Source of the DNA: DASUPK01 sp963815665
GTDB taxonomy: Bacteria > Actinomycetota > Thermoleophilia > Solirubrobacterales > 70-9
NCBI GenBank assembly: GCA_963815665.1
Contig: CAWFHN010000013.1
Span: forward strand, 496,001-560,000
Direction: 5' to 3'
DNA: 64,000 nucleotides
Shown here: one piece after another, positions 35,383-43,330 of the stretch
How positions within the stretch are numbered: the first letter of the stretch is position 1
Layout of the letters: the number at the start of each line of letters is the position of its first letter
Notes under the pieces: model-generated
The model's database searches: none
Seen by the model: the letters and a program-made list of their open reading frames with translations, nothing else
What the model was told of the DNA's origin: nothing
Program-made: the position numbers and the translations under genes

Positions 35383-36621
35383 TCAGTCACGCTGCATGGA
35401 ACTACCGTGCACGGCGCGAATGCTCAGGTTGAACGGGAGGGACGGCGTCCGCGCAAAGCAGCGATGAAGCCTCAGGGCCAATTCGAGCTCGCCCCGGCGT
35501 GCGCCAACCCTTGACCCGAGCTGTTCCTCCACGGCTTTGATGCGGTTGGCGATGGTCTGCTGGTGGACCCCCAGCGACGCGGCGGCGGCGGCGGCGTTTT
35601 GATCGGCGCGGAAGTAGGCGAGCAGTGTCTCGCGCAACCGTTGTGAGCGAGCCGAGTCATCGGCGAAGCCGTGCAACTCCGCGTTGATGAATGTCCGTGC
35701 GCTTTCCTCATCCTCCACCGCGAGTGCCTCGAGGGCTACATCCCGAAAGCGGGTCACTCGTTCATCCGTCGACCACGCCACCCATCCCGCCCGCCTTGCT
35801 TGGCGATTGGTCAGTACAAAGCCCGCGGCGCCGGCAGCTTCCAGGCCGAGCGCGAGTTGGCCATGTGACGGCGTAAAGGAGGAGAGCGTGCGTTCCTCGG
35901 CGACGCCGAGTGGCGCCCCGCCGCTCGCCCAACCGAACCTTGTGCCTTCCATTCCGCTCTCGACAATCAAAACGGGACGCCCGAGCGCGGCTGCGAGCTC
36001 CTTCAGGGTGCGGTCCGGAGTCTCGCCCCAGGCGAGCATCCCCAGATGATGGTTGTCAAGCGGCCAGCCGACCGTCTCGGAGTCATGCTCGGCGCCGTTC
36101 AGCAGCTGGTGAACGAGAACCGTTCGCTCCCCGCCACGCTTGCGATGCACCTGCTCGCGCTCCCGCTCGTATTCCTCCGTCAGCAGCGCGCTGAGTCGAT
36201 CGACGTAGTCGAAGAAAAATTTCGAGCCGCGATCCAGAAGCCGCCGCCGCGTCTCCGCGTCGGCGACGTGGCGGTCCACCAGATCCATCCAAGCCTCCCA
36301 GTGGCATCGGTGCCCGACTCGGAATCCGGTCAGGATCCACTCGAGCGGGACTCCGAGCTGGGCCATCGCACGGGTCCCAAAGGCGTCGGTAGGGGGCGCC
36401 GTATCCGGCAACGTGCCGGCGCGGAAAGCCTCGTACTCGGCCAGCATGCTGGCCTCCGAGAACTCGCGAATCCGCTCCTGAACCACCGGATCACCGATCG
36501 CTTCATCCGGGTAGTGCTCGCGCATCCGCCGCATGTGAATCGCGACGGTGTCATGAATGCGGGCCCCCAGTGCGTCAACAAGCTCGTCGAATGTGACGTT
36601 CAATCGAGTCCTGGTCGCCAA
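35383..36621 (-). CDS. PucR-family helix-turn-helix regulator
   Basis: 412 residues with the PucR/CdaR arrangement. The N-terminal half (about 10-165) is helical, with a RsbR-like histidine-rich stretch (GFRVGHRCHWEAW). A central degenerate GGDEF-like region follows, and the C-terminal HTH_30 domain reads LRETLLAYFRADQNAAAAAASLGVHQQTIANRIKAVEEQL in pieces at about 335-375. It starts at TTG 36621 with AAGGAG four to five bases upstream. It diverges from the small membrane protein and MlaE permease genes, which are its likeliest targets. Confidence 0.85.
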   Translation of the reverse strand: MATRTRLNVTFDELVDALGARIHDTVAIHMRRMREHYPDEAIGDPVVQERIREFSEASMLAEYEAFRAGTLPDTAPPTDAFGTRAMAQLGVPLEWILTGFRVGHRCHWEAWMDLVDRHVADAETRRRLLDRGSKFFFDYVDRLSALLTEEYEREREQVHRKRGGERTVLVHQLLNGAEHDSETVGWPLDNHHLGMLAWGETPDRTLKELAAALGRPVLIVESGMEGTRFGWASGGAPLGVAEERTLSSFTPSHGQLALGLEAAGAAGFVLTNRQARRAGWVAWSTDERVTRFRDVALEALAVEDEESARTFINAELHGFADDSARSQRLRETLLAYFRADQNAAAAAASLGVHQQTIANRIKAVEEQLGSRVGARRGELELALRLHRCFARTPSLPFNLSIRAVHGSSMQRD

Positions 36622-36724
36622 ACTGCTCCTTGCTTATCGCGAAATTCGAAGATCCTACGAAGGGCCAGCATCTCGCATCGTCGCATACGGGTAGCGAAGC
36701 GGAGCCTGCCGAGCCAGGCTCACA

Positions 36725-36961
36725 GTGGTGCGCGGGGAAGCTGGAAACTGGCGCTCTGCCCTCCCTAGGCGGCGGGTCGATCGAGTGCTCTTGGCAGTCG
36801 GCGCCGGTGCGCTGCTCTCGGTTGTGCCGATCCTTTGGATCCTTCTCGTCTACGGACGGGCTCTCGCGGGCGCCGATCTCTGGGTGGCTGGGATTGCCCT
36901 CTCTGCCGCGACGGCAGGCATCGGCGCGGCGATGATCAGGCTCCTGGACGGCCCGCGATGA
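36725..36961 (+). CDS. Small two-helix membrane protein upstream of the MlaE gene
   Basis: 78 residues from GTG 36725. A basic N-terminus (SALPRRRVDR) leads to two hydrophobic helices, LLAVGAGALLSVVPILWILLVYG and a Gly/Ala-rich second one ending MIRLLDGPR. No family recognised. It overlaps the MlaE start by four bases (ATGA), which argues it is real and co-translated with the permease; it could be an accessory subunit. Confidence 0.6.
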   Translation: MVRGEAGNWRSALPRRRVDRVLLAVGAGALLSVVPILWILLVYGRALAGADLWVAGIALSAATAGIGAAMIRLLDGPR

Positions 36962-37755
36962 ATTCGTGGATCGAGGTGCCGAAGGCTTGGATTGGCAGCC
37001 TCGGGGAGATCTTCGGCTTCGGGATGCGAGTGGCCGGCCTCGTCTACAACGGCCGCGTCTTTCAGTTCACCGGCGAGGCGCTCCGCCAGGCAGGGATCCT
37101 GATCCTCGGCTCGACGCTGGTGATCTGGGGGCTCGTCTTCATCATCGGGCTGCAGTGCGGGATCGAGGGCGCCTACCTGCTGCGGGCCCAGGGCGCGCCC
37201 GCGTACGCCGGCGTCTTCGCTGCCTGGTGTGACCTGCGCGAGCTCGTCCCCTACGCCTTCGGCTACATGATGGCCGCGAAGGTCGGGACCGGGATCGTCG
37301 CCGAGCTGGGGGCGATGCGGATCTCGGACGAGATCGACGCGCTCGAGGTCATGGGTGTCCCGCCGGTCACCTTCCTGGGCGCGACCCGCCTGCTCGCCGC
37401 CTGGATCGTGCTCCCCTTCATGTATCTCGGCGCCGTCGGCGTCGCCTACATCGCCAGCTGGATCGCCGTGGTCGAGCAGATCGGCGACGTCTCCTCGGGC
37501 GGCTACTTCCTGATCTTCTGGATGTTCCAGAACCCGCCCGACCTCTTATTCAGCTTGATCAAGGGCATGGCGATGGCGACTGTCATCGTGCTGGTCGGCT
37601 GCTACTACGGCTACACCGCAAGCGGCGGACCGGTCGGCGTCGGAGCGGCGACCGCCAAGTCGATGTTCCTCAACATCATCCTGGTCCACATCGTCGGCAT
37701 GCTCGGGACGCTCGCCTTCTGGGGCACAAATCCGCGCGCCCCGATCGGCGGCTGA
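36958..37755 (+). CDS. MlaE/YrbE-family ABC lipid permease
   Basis: 265-residue integral membrane permease of the MlaE family, the partner of Mce/MlaD proteins in lipid transport. Clear signatures are GIEGAYLLRAQGAPAYAG, the coupling-helix region KVGTGIVAELGAMRISDEIDALEVMG, PPVTFLGATRLLAAWIVLP, and YYGYTASGGPVGVGAATAKS. An N-terminal amphipathic helix (WIEVPKAWIGSLGEIFGFGM) precedes the first membrane span. It stands alone: no second YrbE, no MlaF ATPase and no MlaD gene is adjacent, although six Mce genes lie 17 kb away. Confidence 0.92.
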   Translation: MNSWIEVPKAWIGSLGEIFGFGMRVAGLVYNGRVFQFTGEALRQAGILILGSTLVIWGLVFIIGLQCGIEGAYLLRAQGAPAYAGVFAAWCDLRELVPYAFGYMMAAKVGTGIVAELGAMRISDEIDALEVMGVPPVTFLGATRLLAAWIVLPFMYLGAVGVAYIASWIAVVEQIGDVSSGGYFLIFWMFQNPPDLLFSLIKGMAMATVIVLVGCYYGYTASGGPVGVGAATAKSMFLNIILVHIVGMLGTLAFWGTNPRAPIGG

Positions 37756-37773
37756 GAGCTGCGGTCAGGACAG

Positions 37774-39837
37774 CTAGACGCGGCCGCGCGGGGGCGCGCT
37801 GCGCTTCTTCGGTGCCCCGTCAGCGCCGACGAGCTTCTGCAGCGCCCCCTCGTCGATCACATCGACTCCCATCTGCTCCGCCTTGGCGAGCTTCGAGCCC
37901 GGGCTGTCGCCCGCGATCACGTAGTCGGTCTTCTTCGAGACCGAGTTGACCACCTTGCCACCGGCCAGCCGGATCAGCCTCGTGGCCTGCTCGCGGCTCA
38001 GGTTGGGGAGCGTGCCGGTGAGGACCAGCGTCCTGCCATCGAGGGGGCCGCCCTGCTTGCGGCGCTCCGAGGGGTCGAGCTCCATCCGCAGGCCGGCCTT
38101 GCGCAGCCGCTCGACCAGCTTCCGGGTGCGCTCCTCGGAGAGCTCCTCGTAGATCTGCTCGGCCAGGACCGGCCCGATCCCCTCCGCTTCAACGATCTGC
38201 TCGGGCGCGGCCTCCAGGAGCGCGTCCATCGTGCCGAAGTGCTCGGCCAGGGACTCGGCGTTGACGAAGCCGATGCCGGGGATGCCAAGGGCGTAGAGCA
38301 CACGCGAGAACGGCTTGCGCTTGGAGCCCTCGATCTCGTCGATCAGGTTCTCCGCCGAGATCTGCCCGAAGCCCTCCAGCTCGGCGATCCGCTCAGCGGT
38401 CAGGTCGTAGATGTCGGCGGCGTCCGAGATCAGGCCCTCCTCGAGGAAGCGATAGGCGTTCTTCTCGCCGAGGCCCTCGATCTCCAGCGCGCCGCGGAAG
38501 TGCTTGACGTGCTGGAACTGCTGGCCGGGACAGCCGGTGCGGTTGGGGCAGATCGTGAAGACGCCGTCGCCGGGCTTCACGGTCGGCGTCCCGCACAGCG
38601 GGCACTTCTTCGGCGGCCTGGACCTGCGTGCACCCTTCTTCCGGCGCTGGATGATCGGCGAGACGACCTGGGGAATCACGTCGCCGGCCCGCATCACGAC
38701 CACCTCGTCGCCCTCGCGGACGTCTTTGCGCTCCAGGTCCTCCTCGTTGTGCAGGGTCGCGGTGCTCACGGTGACGCCGCTGACGTGGACCGGCTCGAGC
38801 ATCGCGAATGGCAGCAGGTGCCCGGTGCGGCCGACGTTCCAGACGATCTTGTTGAGCTTGGTGGTCGCTGTCGTCGGTGCGAACTTCCAGGCGACGGCCC
38901 AGCGGGGCTCTCGCCCGGCTACGCCGAGCTCGCGCTGCAGCCCGCGGTCGTCCACCTTGACGACGACCCCGTCGATCTCGAAGTCGAGCGCGTCGCGGCG
39001 GCCCTCCCACCAGCGGCAGCGCTCCGCCACCTCGTCAACGCCGTGCAGGATCGAGATGTCGTCGTTGACCTTGAATCCGCGGTCCCTGAGCCAATCGAGG
39101 GACTCGGAGTGGGCGTCGGGCTCCCAGCCCCTGAGGGCGGCCACTCCATAGCACCAGATCGAAAGCGGCCTGGTGGCGGTGATCGACGAGTCGAGCTGGC
39201 GAAGGGATCCGGCGGCGGCGTTGCGGGGGTTGGCGAAGGTCGGCTCCCCGTCCTGCGCGCGCTGCTCGTTGACCTTTGTGAACCCTGCAATCGGCAGATA
39301 GATCTCGCCGCGGACCTCGACCAGCTCGGGCGCGTCCTCGATGCTCAGCGGGATCGCCTTGATCGTCTTCAGGTTCTGCGTCACGTCCTCGCCGATCCGG
39401 CCGTCACCCCGGGTCGCGCCGCGGGTGAAGACGCCGTCCTCGTAGGTCAGCGAGATCGCCAGGCCGTCGACCTTCGGCTCGGTGACGTAGCGGATCTCCC
39501 GCCCGGTGATGTCGAGCCGCTCCAGCTGGCGCTCGACCCGCTTGGCCCAGGCCCGGAGCTCGTCCTCATTGCGGGCGTTGGCGAGAGAGAGCATCGGCTC
39601 GTGGTGCTCGACCTGCTGGAACTTGCCGAGCGGCTTCCCCCCAACGCGCTGGGTCGGGGAGTCCCGCGTGAGCAGCTCGGGGTTGGCCTCCTCGATCTCC
39701 CGCAGCTCGCGCAGGAGGTCGTCGTAGTCGGTATCCGAGACGATCGGGTCGTCGAGCACGTAGTAGCGGTGATCGTGCTTTGCGATCTCCCGCCGGAGCT
39801 CGCCGGCCCGCTTCTTGGCCCCCTTTGGCTTCGTCAT
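37774..39837 (-). CDS. ligA: NAD-dependent DNA ligase
   Basis: Seals nicks in replication and repair. Domain order is complete: Ia domain (HDHRYYVLDDP, about 21-31), adenylation domain with active-site Lys122 in EPKVDG, OB fold (GRTGHLLPFAMLEPV), a four-cysteine zinc finger (CPLCGTP and CPNRTGCPGQ), helix-hairpin-helix repeats, and a C-terminal BRCT domain (LVLTGTLPNLSREQATRLI). ATG 39837 gives 687 residues and has GGAGGAGG upstream; the frame is open further but only shadows surE. It follows surE by 37 bases. Confidence 0.97.
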   Translation of the reverse strand: MTKPKGAKKRAGELRREIAKHDHRYYVLDDPIVSDTDYDDLLRELREIEEANPELLTRDSPTQRVGGKPLGKFQQVEHHEPMLSLANARNEDELRAWAKRVERQLERLDITGREIRYVTEPKVDGLAISLTYEDGVFTRGATRGDGRIGEDVTQNLKTIKAIPLSIEDAPELVEVRGEIYLPIAGFTKVNEQRAQDGEPTFANPRNAAAGSLRQLDSSITATRPLSIWCYGVAALRGWEPDAHSESLDWLRDRGFKVNDDISILHGVDEVAERCRWWEGRRDALDFEIDGVVVKVDDRGLQRELGVAGREPRWAVAWKFAPTTATTKLNKIVWNVGRTGHLLPFAMLEPVHVSGVTVSTATLHNEEDLERKDVREGDEVVVMRAGDVIPQVVSPIIQRRKKGARRSRPPKKCPLCGTPTVKPGDGVFTICPNRTGCPGQQFQHVKHFRGALEIEGLGEKNAYRFLEEGLISDAADIYDLTAERIAELEGFGQISAENLIDEIEGSKRKPFSRVLYALGIPGIGFVNAESLAEHFGTMDALLEAAPEQIVEAEGIGPVLAEQIYEELSEERTRKLVERLRKAGLRMELDPSERRKQGGPLDGRTLVLTGTLPNLSREQATRLIRLAGGKVVNSVSKKTDYVIAGDSPGSKLAKAEQMGVDVIDEGALQKLVGADGAPKKRSAPPRGRV

Positions 39838-39874
39838 CGGGCCGCCTCCTCCGCTTCGCGTCCGGGGGCGGCCG

Positions 39875-40717
39875 TCACCGCTGAGAGGGCGCCTCGGTGT
39901 CTTCGACGGCCGCCTCGGCCCTGGCGAGCATTCCCGCGAAGTCCCACTTCCTGAGGCGATCCAGGCTGGGACGGTCGGTGAGGTCAAAATGGACCGGCGT
40001 GACCGACACACGGTCTCGTGCGATCGCCGAGAGATCGGATCCCTTCTCGTCCTCGAACGACGGCTCGAAGCCGTAGATCCGGTACCTGAGCCGCCCGCTG
40101 TCCGGGTCCTCATCGACCAGCTGCATCTCGTCGTTGTAGAGCCGCTTGCCCAGGTGAGTCACCTCGACGCCACTGGGCTCGCCCGGGGGAAAGTTGACGT
40201 TGATCAGGGTGTCGGCGGGAAGCGGGTCCTCCGCGACCCGGCGAACCAACTCGGCGGAGAACGCGGCCGAAGCCGAGAAGTCGTAGTCCCGCCTCGCGTA
40301 GTAGTCCAGTGCGCCCGGAGCCGATTGCTGGGAGAGCGCGATCGCCGGGATGCCCAGCACGATCCCCTCCAGAGCCGCTGCCACCGTGCCCGAGTAGGTG
40401 ATGTCGTCTCCCAGATTGGAACCGTGGTTGATGCCGGAGACGATCAGCTCCGGCCGCTCGCCGACCAGCCCGAGCTCGGCGAAGCGCACGCAGTCGACGG
40501 GCGTCCCGTCGGTCGCGTAGCCGATCGAGCCATCGTCGAAGGGGATCTCCTCGACCCAGAGAGGCGAGCGCGTCGTGATGCTGCGGGCGGTTGCACTGCG
40601 GTTGGAGTCCGGCGCGATCACGTGGACATCGAGATCGGGGATCTTGCGAAGCTCGAGCCGCAGAGCGTTCAGCCCCGTCGCCTGGATCCCGTCGTCGTTG
40701 GTGATCAGAACGCGCAT
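39875..40717 (-). CDS. surE: 5'/3'-nucleotidase SurE
   Basis: Metal-dependent survival-protein phosphatase acting on nucleoside monophosphates. The N-terminal MRVLITNDDGI holds the two metal-binding aspartates, followed by VIAPDSNRSA, the SGINHGSNLGDDITYSGTVAAALEG motif and a C-terminal DRVSVTPV segment. ATG 40717 gives 280 residues; an upstream TTG/GTG extension would be basic and non-conserved. A near-consensus -10 (TAGAAT on the minus strand, 40728-40733) ten bases ahead suggests a near-leaderless transcript with its own promoter. Confidence 0.95.
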   Translation of the reverse strand: MRVLITNDDGIQATGLNALRLELRKIPDLDVHVIAPDSNRSATARSITTRSPLWVEEIPFDDGSIGYATDGTPVDCVRFAELGLVGERPELIVSGINHGSNLGDDITYSGTVAAALEGIVLGIPAIALSQQSAPGALDYYARRDYDFSASAAFSAELVRRVAEDPLPADTLINVNFPPGEPSGVEVTHLGKRLYNDEMQLVDEDPDSGRLRYRIYGFEPSFEDEKGSDLSAIARDRVSVTPVHFDLTDRPSLDRLRKWDFAGMLARAEAAVEDTEAPSQR

Positions 40718-40751
40718 CCGACTACCGATTCTAAGGTCGCGACGTTTGCGT

Positions 40752-41507
40752 CTATGCGCCCGACTCGGCGGGAGCCGCCTCATCGGGCTCGCGCCCGCGC
40801 CACGTGCGCAGCTGATCGCGCAGGTAGACCCAGGCGAGGCTGCAACCGAAGAGCACGGCGGCGACCGGGGCGGCCACCTCGAGCAGCTCGCTGCCCGTGG
40901 CCTCGCTGAACTCGTGAATTCCTCCGTAGACGAGGTACGCGGCGAAGGCGATCACCAGCACGCTCGTGGCCGTGAAGAACTTGCTCAGGTCGAGCTTCAG
41001 CGCGCCGCGGTAGAAGGCCACGCCGAGCCCGACGGCTGCCACCAGTCCCAAGACCCCGCCGGCGACCGCGATCACGGGCCCGGAGCTCTCGGTGGAGGCG
41101 AACAGGAAGAGGGCCGTCTCCAGCCCCTCCCGCGCCACGGCGATGAACGCCACCGTGGCGAGGCCGATCGCCCCACCGGTGCGAAGCGACTCGCTGACCT
41201 GATCTCGCAGGTGGGAGCCGATCGTGGCCGCCTGTTTTCGCATCCAGAACGCCATCCACGTGACCAGCGCAGCGGCGAAGATCATCGTGGCGCCCTCGTA
41301 GATCATCTCGCTCGTCCCCTTGAGCTCGCCCACGGAGAGGAACAGGGTCGCCCCGATCGCGAAGCTCGTGAGCGCCGCCGCCGCGACGCCCCACCAGACG
41401 GCGGTCGCCTGCTCACGCTGGCCGGTCTTGGCCAGGTAGGCGAGGATCAGGCCGACGATCAGCGCCGCCTCGAACCCCTCTCTCAATGTGATGACGAATG
41501 TGCCCAA
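40752..41507 (-). CDS. FTR1/EfeU-family iron permease
   Basis: Seven-helix high-affinity iron permease. Both REGxE iron-binding motifs are present: REGFEA at 9-14 and REGLET in the fourth helix near residue 125. The N-terminus starts directly in the first helix. Start is TTG 41507 with no ribosome binding site, and a perfect palindrome lies two bases upstream, so the mRNA may be leaderless and operator-controlled. No EfeO or EfeB partner is nearby, so the electron or periplasmic partner is unknown. Same direction as truA but separated by the palindrome. Confidence 0.92.
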   Translation of the reverse strand: MGTFVITLREGFEAALIVGLILAYLAKTGQREQATAVWWGVAAAALTSFAIGATLFLSVGELKGTSEMIYEGATMIFAAALVTWMAFWMRKQAATIGSHLRDQVSESLRTGGAIGLATVAFIAVAREGLETALFLFASTESSGPVIAVAGGVLGLVAAVGLGVAFYRGALKLDLSKFFTATSVLVIAFAAYLVYGGIHEFSEATGSELLEVAAPVAAVLFGCSLAWVYLRDQLRTWRGREPDEAAPAESGA

Positions 41508-41509
41508 GG

Positions 41510-41525
41510 GTTAGGGAACCCTAAC
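41510..41525. promoter_or_regulatory. Perfect 16-base palindrome ahead of the FTR1 gene
   Basis: GTTAGGG-AA-CCCTAAC, seven-base arms. Its half-site TTAGG matches the outer half-site of the IdeR/DtxR iron box, but the spacing (4 bases between TTAGG and CCTAA rather than 9) differs. It is close to the start codon of an iron permease, so a metal-responsive operator is a reasonable inference. Confidence 0.5.
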
Positions 41526-41570
41526 TGATTGCGATTGCAGGCGTTCCTACGCCCGCACCCGGCGAGTGGA

Positions 41571-42320
41571 TCAGTACCGAACGCTCGCCAGATGGAGACC
41601 GTGGGCCCGCGCCGTGTCCCCCGCCAGCTCCCGTGGCGCGCCCTCCAGCAGTGCCTCGAAGTCCTCGAACGAGCGCCTGCCGCCGGCCACCTCGAGCATC
41701 GTGCCCACCAGCACGCGGACCATGTTGCGCATGAATGCGTCGGCCTCGATCCAGAGCTCGACGACCGTGCCCTGACCCAGCACCCCGGTCTTCTCGTGCC
41801 ACTCGGCGCGCAGGATGTTCCGCTGAAAGCGGACGTGCTCGGTCTGGGTCGGCGTGAAGGCGGTGAAATCGTGCGTCCCCATCAGCGCGTCCGCGCAGCC
41901 CGCCAAAGCATTGCGATCGACGCGATGCGGCCAGAACAGCGATATCCCGGCCTCGAAGGGGCTGGGTACTCGCTCGGCGAAGACCCGGTAGCAATAGGTG
42001 CGGGAGCGGGCGTCCCGCCGCGCATCGAAGCCGTCGGGTGCGGGCTCGGCGGCGAGGATCGCCAGGTCGGGGCCGGTCAGCGAATTGAGCGCCCGGCCCA
42101 GCTCAGCCGGAGGCTCGCCTTCGAGGCTCAGGCTCGCCACCTGTGCCCAGGCGTGGACGCCGGCGTCCGTCCGCCCCGCCACCGTCAGGGGCGCGGGCGC
42201 GCCGAGCATCCGCTCCAGCGCCGCCTCCAGCTCACCCTGAACCGTGCGTTCACCGGGTTGGGTGGCCCAGCCGGCGAACCCGGCGCCGTGGTAGGCGAGA
42301 TTCATGCGCACGGACGCCAT
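41571..42320 (-). CDS. truA: tRNA pseudouridine(38-40) synthase TruA
   Basis: Modifies the anticodon stem-loop of tRNAs. The catalytic aspartate lies in GRTDAGVHA near residue 55. YHGAGFAGWATQPG and TVQGELEAAL mark the N-terminus, and DAFMRNMVRVLVGTMLEVAGG the C-terminus. The 249-residue length is normal. Its usual neighbour, rplQ, is upstream, but two rightward small membrane-protein genes separate them. ATG 42320 overlaps the region ahead of the divergent small gene; ATG 42305 is also possible. Confidence 0.95.
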   Translation of the reverse strand: MASVRMNLAYHGAGFAGWATQPGERTVQGELEAALERMLGAPAPLTVAGRTDAGVHAWAQVASLSLEGEPPAELGRALNSLTGPDLAILAAEPAPDGFDARRDARSRTYCYRVFAERVPSPFEAGISLFWPHRVDRNALAGCADALMGTHDFTAFTPTQTEHVRFQRNILRAEWHEKTGVLGQGTVVELWIEADAFMRNMVRVLVGTMLEVAGGRRSFEDFEALLEGAPRELAGDTARAHGLHLASVRY

Positions 42321-42342
42321 AAGTACGCGACACTACAAAGCG

Positions 42343-42594
42343 ATGGCCCTGCCCGGCTCGGATGAACCAGCTTCGATCTCGCACGAGGAGGCCCGCCAGG
42401 AGCTCTTCGGCCACGGGCCGAGCAAGGCCGGACTCGCCGCATACGAGATCATCGTGCTCGTCATGGGAATGGTGGGGGCCGCGATCGCCTTCGATCAGAT
42501 CGACAACTGGTCCCAGTGGGTGGTGCTGGCGGCGATCATCGCGACGGTGATCGGCTTCATGATCGCGGTCAGCCCCAACCGGCGGGGCGGATGA
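42343..42594 (+). CDS. Small two-helix membrane protein, paralogue of the next gene
   Basis: 83 residues from ATG 42343. An acidic N-terminal stretch (ISHEEARQELFGHG) precedes two helices, YEIIVLVMGMVGAAIAF and VVLAAIIATVIGFMIAV, and a basic end (SPNRRGG). The join NWSQW between the helices and the ending match the next gene (SWAQW, GPNRKG), so the two are tandem paralogues. Function unknown. It diverges from truA. Confidence 0.6.
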   Translation: MALPGSDEPASISHEEARQELFGHGPSKAGLAAYEIIVLVMGMVGAAIAFDQIDNWSQWVVLAAIIATVIGFMIAVSPNRRGG

Positions 42595-42669
42595 GATGGC
42601 TGTGACTAGGTTCACGGAGCAGCTCCGGCCGGGAGCGTAGGGTTCGGCCTAACAGCGGAGGAGGAGAGA

Positions 42670-42948
42670 ATGGCCAACACGGACATCACCCAGCGCTCCC
42701 AGTACGAGCGCAGCGACCTGCTCGCCGGCGGAGAGGGGATCCGCCGAGGCGCCGAGAAGGGCTCCAGGATCTACAGCGTGATCGCCCTGATCGTCGGGAT
42801 CGTGCTCTGCGTCGCCGCGCTCTCGACGATCGAGAGCTGGGCCCAGTGGCTCGTGCTCGGCGTGATCGTGGTGACCACCGTGGCGATCATGGCCGCGATC
42901 GGCCCGAACCGGAAGGGCTCCGGCTCGAGCTTCAAAGTCGGGCGTTAG
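42670..42948 (+). CDS. Small two-helix membrane protein, paralogue of the previous gene
   Basis: 92 residues from ATG 42670, with the strong ribosome binding site GGAGGAGGAG six bases upstream. A polar N-terminus (about 1-32) is followed by SVIALIVGIVLCVAAL and WLVLGVIVVTTVAIMAAI, and a basic Gly/Ser tail. The strong initiation signal suggests good expression. Its stop overlaps the stop of rplQ on the other strand. Function unknown. Confidence 0.68.
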   Translation: MANTDITQRSQYERSDLLAGGEGIRRGAEKGSRIYSVIALIVGIVLCVAALSTIESWAQWLVLGVIVVTTVAIMAAIGPNRKGSGSSFKVGR

Positions 42949-43298
42949 ACCAGCTCGAGGAAGACCATCTCGGCCGAGTCGCTGCGCCTCGGGCCGAGCT
43001 TGACGATGCGCGTGTAGCCGCCGGGGCGGCTCTCGTAGCGCGGCGCGATCTCCGTGAACAGCTTGTGGACCGCGAACTTGTCGTTGTGGAGCTCCGACAA
43101 CGCCTGACGGCGGGCATGCAGGTCACCCTTCTTCGCGAGCGTGATCAGCTTCTCGAACTCGGGCTTGAGCGCCTTCGCCTTCGGCTGGGTGGTCCGAATC
43201 CGCTCGTGCTCGATCAGCTGCTTCGACATCGTGCGAAGCATCGAATTTCGGTGAGCCGCATCCCGGCTCAGCTTTGCTCTCTTGCGCTGGTGCCTCAT
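42945..43298 (-). CDS. rplQ: 50S ribosomal protein L17
   Basis: 117 residues starting MRHQRKRAKLSRDAAHR, diagnostic for L17, with TTQPKAKALKPEFEKLITLAKKGD in pieces and the C-terminal GYTRIVKLGPRRSDSAEM. It is the last gene of the alpha operon, 32 bases after rpoA. L17 sits near the peptide exit tunnel. No extension is present, unlike several other ribosomal proteins in this cluster. Confidence 0.97.
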   Translation of the reverse strand: MRHQRKRAKLSRDAAHRNSMLRTMSKQLIEHERIRTTQPKAKALKPEFEKLITLAKKGDLHARRQALSELHNDKFAVHKLFTEIAPRYESRPGGYTRIVKLGPRRSDSAEMVFLELV

Positions 43299-43330
43299 CG
43301 CCGTCGCTCCGGCCAGGAACTCTAGTTGGC

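Noticed and set aside
38239..39954. 571-residue plus-strand frame opposite ligA
   Set aside because: Shadow of ligA; no recognisable domain and no start signal.
41510..41525. The palindrome as a truA transcription terminator
   Set aside because: Considered, but no T-run follows and it lies 46 bases from the truA stop directly at the FTR1 start; an operator fits better. Not excluded.
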